Source: JACOYH01 sp964469735 (GTDB lineage: Bacteria > Patescibacteriota > Minisyncoccia > Minisyncoccales > MHMH01). From it: a stretch of 14,050 nt of DNA. This document shows, piece by piece, positions 1 through 5,681 of the stretch (position 1 is the stretch's first letter; every line of letters starts with the position of its first letter). The stretch spans positions 1 to 14,050 of the forward strand of contig CAYXYS010000011.1 in assembly GCA_964469735.1 (NCBI GenBank). Reading direction: 5' to 3'. The position numbers and the translations under genes are program-made. A model generated the notes under the pieces. The model saw only the letters and a list, made by a program, of their open reading frames with translations. It was not told the origin of the DNA and did not search any database.

Positions 1-55
1 AATAGCGGGCGGTTAAAATTTGTGTTTTTACCGCAATAAAGGTATTTTTGAGTAA
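1..55. repeat. 55-bp exact direct repeat, copy 1
   Basis: Bases 1-55 are identical to 3106-3160, and the match breaks at base 56 (A versus T). The repeat contains an imperfect hairpin (9-34; arms GCGGTTAAAA and TTTTTACCGC, one T-T mismatch). In copy 2 its last base is the A of the flavoprotein ATG; in copy 1 the same last bases run into a REP-like element. The match starts exactly at base 1, so the true left limit is unknown. This suggests that base 1 is a contig end at a repeat. Confidence 0.95.
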
Positions 56-97
56 AAGGTGGCTAACCTGACACCTTTTACACCTGACACCTTTTAT
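52..97. repeat. REP-like element: inverted repeat plus tandem 15-mers
   Basis: GTAAAAGGT (52-60) forms a perfect inverted repeat with ACCTTTTAC (73-81). The unit CCTGACACCTTTTAC (67-81) is repeated at 83-97, with only the last base changed to T. The same architecture recurs at 5512-5551. It lies just 3' of the surface-protein stop codon, so on the minus strand the hairpin could end or stabilise that transcript, although there is no strong U-tract. A short dispersed palindrome of this kind fits a REP-like family; no transposase is visible in the window. Confidence 0.8.
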
Positions 98-112
98 CCT
101 TCAAACTTTTTT

Positions 113-2761
113 TTAATTATCTTTGTAATAAAAAACAACCGTGGTTGAGGTGGTACTGCCGGTTGGCACAGCCTCTGTTTCTTGTCCTGCTTGCCATTTA
201 ATTTTTATGCTGGTATTAAATCTTATTGGGTCTTCTATAAATATTCTATAATGGCTTACTTCGTAAGGAGTGCCCGCTAAACTCTTATAAGGCGTGCCAA
301 CGAAATCAGTACAACCCTGAATAGTCCAACCAAAGCTGTTCAGAGAAAAATCTTCACACCCTGGTGCTTCTAAAGAAGGACTTGCTTCGCCATCGATATA
401 AATACGGTGATTGCCTTCCATATAATTGGCGTTAGTCGTGTTGGATATATACTGATATATAGAATGAACTGCACCGTTACCAGATATGTTTAAATATTCT
501 TCCCAGTCTAATGGAGCCACAGCAGCGCTGTGCCGATCTGCATAGAGCCTAGACATATATTTTCTGCCATCAGGATAATCGGTAGTATATGCAACTTGCC
601 ACCATATGGTATTGTCCGAATCCACCTCATTCTCCAGCACAATCTTAATTCCATCACTATACGGAATATCTATATACCTGTAATAAGACTTTTCTGCAGT
701 AGTCTGGCCTACATATCTTGACATATATACTGTGTCAGTGTCACCCATAAAAAAATCTGCGCAAGGCAAATTAATTGTAGGTGTAGCATCACCATCATAG
801 TAAATCTTCAGAGTCACATCTGTAGCATTATCCTTGGTTATCCATATCTGCTTCACCATGCCAGTGCTATCTTGTTCTATGGGGCCTGGAGACTCAAACA
901 AAGTAAGCGTTTTTCCCCAATTTATATTTATCCACATGCTCGGCGCATCAGCTGCCAAGGTTGTAATATAACCCCAAGCACGCTGTCCGTCTAGTACAAT
1001 TTTAACCCTAAACCATATATTTTTGCTTGATGTATAATCATCTGACACCCTTGCCTGCATATCCGCAGCTCCATATTTTCTAAGGACAAGCCAGGAATCG
1101 TGCGTCCAATGCAACTGATAAAAATCTCCTTCTGATTGCTGGAAAAATGACGCTCCCATATTCCACAATCCTGCACCATTCTCGGCCTTAACATCTACTT
1201 GAATTATATATCGCCCATCGGTAGGAGGCGTATATTCGGTACAATAAAGATTAGTCCAGAAATTACCTGGTGTTTGATTTACAACTGCTCTGCCTGATGG
1301 ATGAGTTGCATCTTCTTTTACTTGCCAATCTGCAGTGGAGTCATCCACACTGTCCCATTGAGCAAAACCAGCAGGAATCTGGTCAAGAGTATCGTCTGTA
1401 AAGTCATTGGAGTATAAAATTGTGCCATCGTATTTTGTCACAATCAAATTAGCTACATAATTCTTACCAGAATATGACACAAACCCAAGCTGCCCGTCAG
1501 TGACCACTGCTTCGCTAGTTTTCTCTAAAGGAACTCCGCCGCCAGAAAACCATTTTATTTGACCTGTTTCCTTTTGGATATCTGTGCTCCATATTGTGCC
1601 GCCCACAATCAGATTGCCAGACGTGGTGGCATTACCGGAAATTTCAACATCATCTTGGAAAGAGAATTTCTGAGAAGTGCCAAAGGTATTAAAAGTGACT
1701 GTGCCGTCTGAGCCAATGGAGATATCCAAATAGTTGGAAGTATCGTACTTTAAAGTAATCTGGGGAGCTGAGGTGTCAGTAATGGTCAGCTTGCCGCTGG
1801 AGTTGATAGTACTGACAGTCAAAGTAGTCAGAGTAGCGGCTCCAGATACGGTTAAGGTGCCAACAGTAGTGATGTTACCGGTTGCCTCGTCCACCGTAAA
1901 ATAAGTCCCACCGACAGTTAGGTCTCCTCCGGTTACATCCAAACCCGAACCTGCACTGACATTACCAGAGAAGCTGACCTGGCCTGAATCTGTTTGAGTG
2001 AGAGAACCTTTAACTCTTAAAGGAGATTCTATGTAAACCAAAGGATTTATAAGGCTGGTTGAGTCAATAACTATTTGACTGCCGTATAAGTGGAGGCCTG
2101 TGGCAGCATTGAGCATCAGGTTACCAGAACCCAAGGTATTAATAATTAAATCTCCGTCTTCCTGATAAAGCCGGGAAGCTTTAATGTTTCCTTCAACAGT
2201 TAAATCACCAGAAATAGTTTGGTTAGAGGAAGAAGGTTTAGGTTCAGAAACAACAGTTTTCTCTGGTTCGGATTCTTTTGATGATTTAGATTTTGCTGGT
2301 GTTGTTTCTTTCTCTGATTCTATTGTTTCTCTCAAATTAGAAAGTATTTCATTAAGTTTAGCTCTGGTTGATGGGCCGACATAGCCTGCAGCTGAATGAT
2401 TGGTAGAAGCTATAATTTCGTATTTCAATTGGAAGTTAGTAACTGCCTTTACAGTTAAAGAACCGTAATAGCCGGTAGTTAATCCTTCAGGATATATTTC
2501 CGGCCCTAATTCTTTGAGAACGATTTGGAGATATTTTACTTCATCAGATTGTAGGCCTCGGTAAAGTCCTTCTTCAAACTGAAAATTTTCCGGAATTTCT
2601 GAAATTTGGGCCAAAGAAACCAAAGGCAGAATTAGAGAAAACAAAAAAACACTAAAAAATAGTGCTTTAATTAAAAACTTCAGACTATCTAAATTCTCAG
2701 AGATCTTCTCTATCTGGTACTCCTTACAAGCCAAAAAATAATTTTTGATTGATTTAGCCAT
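113..2761 (-). CDS. Secreted multidomain surface protein: peptidoglycan-binding domain, beta-repeat stalk, LamG-like and DUF2961/GH172-like modules
   Basis: 882 aa counted from the ATG at 2761; a TTG at 2770 would add three residues, but the ATG sits at the expected distance from a TATAAT box. Residues about 31-52 form a hydrophobic segment ending in SLAQ, a signal peptide with a long N-terminal region or a membrane anchor. Residues about 60-141 resemble a PF01471 peptidoglycan-binding domain (LQSDEVKYLQ, GYYGSLTVKAVTNFQ, VGPSTRAKL). A Ser/Lys/Glu/Pro linker (about 146-182) leads to GNL/GDLTV-type beta repeats (about 184-395) like those of phage fibres and CPR surface proteins. Residues about 450-615 look like a LamG/concanavalin-type beta-sandwich. 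Residues about 625-860 resemble DUF2961/GH172: LKIYYDGDATPTINLPCADFF, then MEGNHRIYIDGEASPSLEAP-GCEDF, then YRIFIEDPIRFNTSIKIKW. The first three assignments are fairly firm. The last two are from memory of family patterns and need profile searches. The likely role is binding or trimming of cell-surface glycans, on itself or a host cell (inference). Confidence 0.85.
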   Translation of the reverse strand: MAKSIKNYFLACKEYQIEKISENLDSLKFLIKALFFSVFLFSLILPLVSLAQISEIPENFQFEEGLYRGLQSDEVKYLQIVLKELGPEIYPEGLTTGYYGSLTVKAVTNFQLKYEIIASTNHSAAGYVGPSTRAKLNEILSNLRETIESEKETTPAKSKSSKESEPEKTVVSEPKPSSSNQTISGDLTVEGNIKASRLYQEDGDLIINTLGSGNLMLNAATGLHLYGSQIVIDSTSLINPLVYIESPLRVKGSLTQTDSGQVSFSGNVSAGSGLDVTGGDLTVGGTYFTVDEATGNITTVGTLTVSGAATLTTLTVSTINSSGKLTITDTSAPQITLKYDTSNYLDISIGSDGTVTFNTFGTSQKFSFQDDVEISGNATTSGNLIVGGTIWSTDIQKETGQIKWFSGGGVPLEKTSEAVVTDGQLGFVSYSGKNYVANLIVTKYDGTILYSNDFTDDTLDQIPAGFAQWDSVDDSTADWQVKEDATHPSGRAVVNQTPGNFWTNLYCTEYTPPTDGRYIIQVDVKAENGAGLWNMGASFFQQSEGDFYQLHWTHDSWLVLRKYGAADMQARVSDDYTSSKNIWFRVKIVLDGQRAWGYITTLAADAPSMWININWGKTLTLFESPGPIEQDSTGMVKQIWITKDNATDVTLKIYYDGDATPTINLPCADFFMGDTDTVYMSRYVGQTTAEKSYYRYIDIPYSDGIKIVLENEVDSDNTIWWQVAYTTDYPDGRKYMSRLYADRHSAAVAPLDWEEYLNISGNGAVHSIYQYISNTTNANYMEGNHRIYIDGEASPSLEAPGCEDFSLNSFGWTIQGCTDFVGTPYKSLAGTPYEVSHYRIFIEDPIRFNTSIKIKWQAGQETEAVPTGSTTSTTVVFYYKDN

Positions 2762-2762
2762 T

Positions 2763-2797
2763 TTAATCAATTATACCAACTTAATCAATTATACCAA
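2763..2797 (-). promoter_or_regulatory. Duplicated extended -10 promoter of the surface-protein gene
   Basis: A 17-bp unit (2763-2779) is repeated at 2781-2797. On the minus strand each copy reads TTGGTATAATTGATTAA, containing a perfect extended -10 (TGGTATAAT). The proximal TATAAT (2775-2770) ends 8 nt before the ATG, which predicts a leaderless mRNA. The distal one (2793-2788) predicts a leader of about 20 nt. There is no Shine-Dalgarno sequence before the ATG and no good -35 in either case. Confidence 0.6.
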
Positions 2798-2940
2798 AAT
2801 TTTCGAGGCAGAAATACTACTTTTCCATAACTTGTTGAATTATATAATATTTCTTGATAGATGCAACAGACTATATCTTTCAGACTACGTCTTTATTTTT
2901 AATTTTAAAAATTTTTCGCTGCCTTCCCTTCCTTAAATGT
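2798..2940. other. AT-rich spacer with no recognised gene
   Basis: This is the AT-rich half of the 389-bp spacer between the surface protein and the flavoprotein. Open frames crossing it are low-complexity (Ile/Phe/Leu-rich), have no ribosome binding site and resemble no family I know. I see no RNA gene here. Confidence 0.6.
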
Positions 2941-2943
2941 ACC

Positions 2944-2999
2944 CCGAAGGCGACCCTACGGAGTATGGATTTTTGCAGGCTTTGGCTGTCCGCCTTCGG
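2944..2999 (+). other. Long-range 9-bp inverted repeat competing with a terminator-like hairpin
   Basis: CCGAAGGCG (2944-2952) is perfectly complementary to CGCCTTCGG (2991-2999). The second arm overlaps the hairpin at 2988-3004, which is followed by six T. The two pairings are mutually exclusive, the geometry of an attenuator. No ligand-binding family is recognised, and the arrangement could also be a repeat remnant. Confidence 0.35.
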
Positions 3000-3075
3000 T
3001 GGACTTTTTTGTGGGGCTTTTTCTTCGCCGCCGCTTTGCGGCGGGTTTTTTTCTGACCAGTCCCACGGCAAGCAT
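2956..3075 (-). CDS. Possible 39-aa very basic protein
   Basis: An open frame starts at ATG 3075 and stops at TAG 2956. About 15 of its 39 residues are Lys or Arg; it begins MLAVGLVRKKPAAKRRRRK and ends KPAKIHTP. On the same strand a perfect TTGACA (3107-3102) lies 17 nt from TATACC (3084-3079), but the ATG is only 3 nt beyond that box, too close for a normal transcription start. The GC-rich palindromes at 2988-3044 fall inside the frame, so the basic composition may simply come from CGG/CGA/AAG repeats. I regard this as a weak candidate; a nucleic-acid-binding peptide would be the natural guess if it is real. Confidence 0.22.
   Translation of the reverse strand: MLAVGLVRKKPAAKRRRRKSPTKKSTEGGQPKPAKIHTP
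2988..3010 (+). terminator. Terminator-like hairpin with T6
   Basis: GTCCGCC (2988-2994) pairs with GGTGGAC (2998-3004; one G-U pair) around a 3-nt loop, followed directly by six T. No plus-strand gene ends here, so it may be a relic, act in attenuation, or belong to a palindromic repeat. The TCCGCC...GGYGGA core is shared with the palindrome inside cysS. Confidence 0.45.
3028..3052 (+). terminator. Second GC-rich terminator-like hairpin with T7
   Basis: CCGCCGC (3028-3034) pairs with GCGGCGG (3038-3044) around TTT, followed by G and seven T. Together with the hairpin at 2988 it would shield the flavoprotein promoter from plus-strand read-through. No transcript source upstream is evident. 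Confidence 0.5.
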
Positions 3076-3077
3076 TC

Positions 3078-3086
3078 TGGTATAGT
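3078..3086 (+). promoter_or_regulatory. Extended -10 candidate upstream of the flavoprotein gene
   Basis: TGG followed by TATAGT (3081-3086) is a good extended -10 and would give a leader of about 67 nt that includes the 55-bp repeat hairpin. A second candidate is TATTTT at 3148-3153, 6 nt before the ATG with TTGTGT 17 nt upstream, which would be leaderless. The sequence alone does not decide between them. Confidence 0.4.
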
Positions 3087-3105
3087 ATAAAACAGATAAC
3101 TTGTC

Positions 3106-3160
3106 AATAGCGGGCGGTTAAAATTTGTGTTTTTACCGCAATAAAGGTATTTTTGAGTAA
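3106..3160. repeat. 55-bp exact direct repeat, copy 2
   Basis: Identical to bases 1-55. It contains the imperfect hairpin at 3114-3139, the AAAGG ribosome-binding-like motif (3143-3147) and the first base of the flavoprotein ATG. It is therefore the native 5' region of that gene, which suggests copy 1 is the duplicated or misplaced one. Confidence 0.95.
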
Positions 3161-4410
3161 TGGAACACACGTACGACGTTATTGTAATCGGCGGAGGACC
3201 GGCGGGCATGATGGCCGCTGGAAAAGCGGCAGAAGAAGGAGCTGAAGTTTTGCTCTTGGAAAAAAACGAAGTGCTAGGTAAAAAGCTTTTAATTACCGGA
3301 AGAGGCAGAAGCAATTTTACCAAAGCCGAATTTAATCCCAAAGAGTTAGCTAAAAAATACGGCAGGGAGGGAGCTTTCCTTCTGTCCCCCCTTTCGGTTT
3401 TCGGAGTCCAGGAGACAATCAGCTTTTTCAATAAAAGAGGAATGGCCACCAAAATAGAAAGAGGCAACCGGGTCTTTCCAAAAAGCAATAATTCGGGCAG
3501 TGTCCTCAGGGTTTTGCTTGGCTACCTCAGAGAAGGCAAGGTTGAAATATGGACCGAATCTGAGGTGAAAAAGATAACCACAAAAGAAAACAAGATATCG
3601 AAAATAATCCTGAAAAATGGACAAGAAATCAAAGCTAAAAACTATATCCTTGCCACCGGAGGCAAATCTTTTCCCGGAACCGGCTCTACCGGAGAAGGAT
3701 ACCGCTGGCTGGAAAGCATGGGCCACAAGATTGAAAAGCTTAGGCCGGGACTAGTGCCGATAAAAGTTAAAGAAGCTTGGCCCAAAAGAGCCCAGGGGCT
3801 GAGCCTGAAAAACGTCAGGTTGGATGTTTTCCAAAACAAAAAAAGGCAGGATTCCCGCTTCGGGGAAATGATTTTTACCCATTTTGGGATATCAGGTCCG
3901 ATAGTTTTGGACTTAAGCTCTAAAATCGGAGAACTCCTGGAAAAGGGCGAAGTGGAAATGGTTTTGGATTTAAAGCCGGCTCTTGATATTACAACACTGG
4001 ATAAACGGATTCAGTCTGATTTTAAAAAACATAGTAATAAGCTATTCAGGAACTCGCTGGAGGACTTGCTTCCCCAAAAGCTTATTCCCATAGTAGTTGA
4101 AATGTCGAACATTAACCCCGAAAAGAAAGTAAACGGAATCATAAAGGAAGAACGCCAAAACCTGGCGAAACTGCTTAAGGGGATGCAAATTAAGGCAACC
4201 GGACTTCTGGATTTCAACAGCGCCATTATCACTCAAGGAGGAGTGTCTCTAAAAGAGATAGATGCCAAGACGATGAAATCGAAAATAATAAGCAATCTTT
4301 ATCTGGCGGGAGAAATCATCAATTTGCACGGCCCCACTGGCGGCTATAATCTCCAGCTTTGTTGGTCTACCGGATACCTGGCAGGAAAAAGTTCAGCCAA
4401 GAAGCAATAG
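3160..4410 (+). CDS. HI0933-family (YhiN/BaiN-like) FAD-dependent oxidoreductase
   Basis: 416 aa, normal length for the family. An N-terminal Rossmann dinucleotide-binding motif is clear (VIVIGGGPAGMMAAGKAAEE, residues 7-26, acidic LLLEK end of strand 2). It is followed by the family signature near ITGRGRSNFT (45-54; many relatives have Cys where this has Ser51), an internal YILATGGKSFPGTGSTGEGY block, and the C-terminal FAD-closing motif GEIINLHGPTGGYNLQLCWS, then a final GYLAG helix. Members bind FAD in the cytosol. The substrate is generally unknown; one gut relative (BaiN) has been linked to bile-acid reduction, which I do not infer here. The ATG at 3160 is chosen because family similarity starts at once and AAAGG lies about 12 nt upstream. 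It is monocistronic, ending at a terminator shared with the convergent neighbour. Confidence 0.93.
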   Translation: MEHTYDVIVIGGGPAGMMAAGKAAEEGAEVLLLEKNEVLGKKLLITGRGRSNFTKAEFNPKELAKKYGREGAFLLSPLSVFGVQETISFFNKRGMATKIERGNRVFPKSNNSGSVLRVLLGYLREGKVEIWTESEVKKITTKENKISKIILKNGQEIKAKNYILATGGKSFPGTGSTGEGYRWLESMGHKIEKLRPGLVPIKVKEAWPKRAQGLSLKNVRLDVFQNKKRQDSRFGEMIFTHFGISGPIVLDLSSKIGELLEKGEVEMVLDLKPALDITTLDKRIQSDFKKHSNKLFRNSLEDLLPQKLIPIVVEMSNINPEKKVNGIIKEERQNLAKLLKGMQIKATGLLDFNSAIITQGGVSLKEIDAKTMKSKIISNLYLAGEIINLHGPTGGYNLQLCWSTGYLAGKSSAKKQ

Positions 4411-4424
4411 ATGTGTAAAAAATA

Positions 4425-4448
4425 AAAACCCGGAGATCTTCGGGTTTT
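4425..4448. terminator. Bidirectional terminator between flavoprotein and DHS-like genes
   Basis: AAAACCCG (4425-4432) pairs with CGGGTTTT (4441-4448) around an 8-nt loop. The T-run on either strand lies on the correct side for both convergent genes, which end at 4410 (+) and 4465 (-). Confidence 0.85.
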
Positions 4449-4464
4449 AAATTATTGCCATCAA

Positions 4465-5460
4465 CTATTCAGCTAGTATATAGGCAAACATGAGCGGAGC
4501 CACTATAGTAGCGTCGCTCTCGATAATAAAGCTCGGGGTTTCTTTGCTTAATTTACCCCAAGTAATCTTTTCGTTAGGCACAGCCCCGCTGTAAGACCCG
4601 TAAGACGTGGTGCTGTCGGATATCTGACAGAAATAGCTCCACTTTTTGATTTCTTTCTCGAATAAATCCTGCTCCAGCAAAGGCACTACGCAAATCGGAA
4701 AGTCTCCGGCAATCCCTCCGCCTATCTGGAAAAACCCCACTGAGGCATCTTTTGTGTTTTCTTTATACCAATCGATCAGGTAATCCATGGTTTCCAATCC
4801 GCTTTTCACTATGCCAAAACCCTTAAGGTTTCCCATTCTGCAATCGGCGACTATTTCGTTGCCGAGCGTGGAATCCTCCCATCCGCCTACGAATATGGGA
4901 ATATTTTTCTCGCAAGCGGCAATAACCCAGGAATCCTTGGGGTCTATTTGATAATACTGTTCAAGGTCGCCTCCCCTGATCACTTGATAAATATATTCGT
5001 AAGGGAAATATCTTTTGCCCTCTTCTTCGGCTTCCTTCCAGTACTTTTTAATAGCAGCTTCCACTCTTCTCATTGCCTCCTCTTCGGGAATACAAGTATC
5101 CGTCACCCTGTTCAGGTGCTGCTTTAACAAATTCTCTTCGTCTTCTTTGGTCAAGTATCTGTAACCAGGAACTCTTTCATAAAATTTATGCGCCACTAAA
5201 TTAAAAATATCTTCTTCTAGGTTAGCGCCGGTGGTAGATATGGCATGAATTTTATCCTGGCGTATCATTTCAGCCAGAGTCATCCCCAGCTCCGCCGTGC
5301 TCATAGCTCCGGCCATAGCCAAAAGCATTTTATCTCCCTTTTTGATATGCTCAACGTACGCCCTTGAGGCATCCTTAACCACCGCGGAATTGAAATGTTG
5401 AAAGTTCCGCTCAATGAATTCTTTGATGGCTTTAAACTGCTGTTTTTCTTTTGTTTCCAT
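4465..5460 (-). CDS. Deoxyhypusine synthase family protein (bacterial type; possibly homospermidine/polyamine synthesis)
   Basis: 331 aa, full length for the family. An NAD-binding-like segment STTGANLEED (75-84), the VGGWEDSTLGNEI block (191-203), FFQIGGGIAGDFP (243-255) and the C-terminal SYGSYSGAVPNEKITWGK (286-303) are visible. K303 in WGK corresponds to the lysine that forms the enamine/imine intermediate in deoxyhypusine synthases. True deoxyhypusine synthase modifies eIF5A in eukaryotes and archaea. Bacteria lack eIF5A, and studied bacterial homologues act in polyamine chemistry such as homospermidine formation, so a polyamine role is more likely but unproven. The ATG is preceded by a TATAAT box and no Shine-Dalgarno. 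No polyamine gene is adjacent. Confidence 0.9.
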   Translation of the reverse strand: METKEKQQFKAIKEFIERNFQHFNSAVVKDASRAYVEHIKKGDKMLLAMAGAMSTAELGMTLAEMIRQDKIHAISTTGANLEEDIFNLVAHKFYERVPGYRYLTKEDEENLLKQHLNRVTDTCIPEEEAMRRVEAAIKKYWKEAEEEGKRYFPYEYIYQVIRGGDLEQYYQIDPKDSWVIAACEKNIPIFVGGWEDSTLGNEIVADCRMGNLKGFGIVKSGLETMDYLIDWYKENTKDASVGFFQIGGGIAGDFPICVVPLLEQDLFEKEIKKWSYFCQISDSTTSYGSYSGAVPNEKITWGKLSKETPSFIIESDATIVAPLMFAYILAE

Positions 5461-5473
5461 CTTTTTTAAAAAA

Positions 5474-5495
5474 ATTATATTTCAATTTTATTATA
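5474..5495 (-). promoter_or_regulatory. Promoter of the DHS-like gene (two TATAAT boxes)
   Basis: On the minus strand TATAAT occurs at 5479-5474 and at 5495-5490. The proximal box ends 13 nt before the ATG (5460), predicting a leader of roughly 6-7 nt without room for a Shine-Dalgarno. The surrounding sequence is strongly AT-rich, so one of the boxes may be fortuitous. Confidence 0.5.
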
Positions 5496-5511
5496 TAAAA
5501 AAACTAAAAGA

Positions 5512-5551
5512 GTAAAAGGTTCCTGACACCTTTTACCCTGACACCTTTTAC
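5512..5551. repeat. REP-like element, second copy
   Basis: GTAAAAGGT (5512-5520) pairs with ACCTTTTAC (5528-5536). CCTGACACCTTTTAC is present as two perfect tandem copies (5522-5536 and 5537-5551). It has the same design as 52-97, with a shorter loop and no base between the 15-mers. It sits between the DHS-like gene and tRNA-Gln. Confidence 0.85.
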
Positions 5552-5572
5552 ATTCATAATTTTAATAAGCTT

Positions 5573-5593
5573 GCACTGAGCCTGCCGAAGTGC
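5573..5593. repeat. Second type of REP-like palindrome, abutting tRNA-Gln
   Basis: GCACT (5573-5577) and AGTGC (5589-5593) flank the core GAGCCTGCCGA. It closely resembles a short palindrome (CTTCGACAGGCTCAG type) that I recall as dispersed in many bacterial genomes. Its last base is the complement of the tRNA discriminator base, so the repeat lies directly at the tRNA 3' end, where the hairpin could help end or process the transcript. Confidence 0.6.
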
Positions 5594-5663
5594 TGCGGGG
5601 CAGGGATTCGAACCCCGATACCCAGGACCAAAACCTGGTGTCCTACCGTTAGACGACCCCGCA
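5593..5663 (-). tRNA. tRNA-Gln (anticodon TTG)
   Basis: 71 nt including the discriminator. The acceptor stem is TGCGGGG (5663-5657) with CCCCGCA (5600-5594). The D arm has GTC/GAC around TAACGGTAG. The anticodon arm is CCAGG-TTTTGGT-CCTGG, giving anticodon TTG (reads CAA). The T arm is CGGGG-TTCGAAT-CCCTG with one G-U pair. The discriminator is G and CCA is not encoded (next bases CAC), so a CCA-adding enzyme is needed. It begins 18 nt after the dnaX stop and is probably processed from the gtrA-dnaX transcript. Confidence 0.96.
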
Positions 5664-5681
5664 CTATAAAGATATCTTACC

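Noticed and set aside
52..97. CRISPR array from the repeated 15-mers
   Set aside because: Repeats are too short and adjacent, with no spacers of regular length, and no cas genes are present.
2854..3090. 78-codon plus-strand frame in the spacer
   Set aside because: It crosses two terminator-like hairpins, has no Shine-Dalgarno, and its composition comes from the palindromes.
2880..3488. 202-codon minus-strand open frame across the spacer and the flavoprotein 5' end
   Set aside because: Antisense to a well-supported gene for more than half its length, Pro/Ser-rich in the rest, with no ribosome binding site and no family resemblance.
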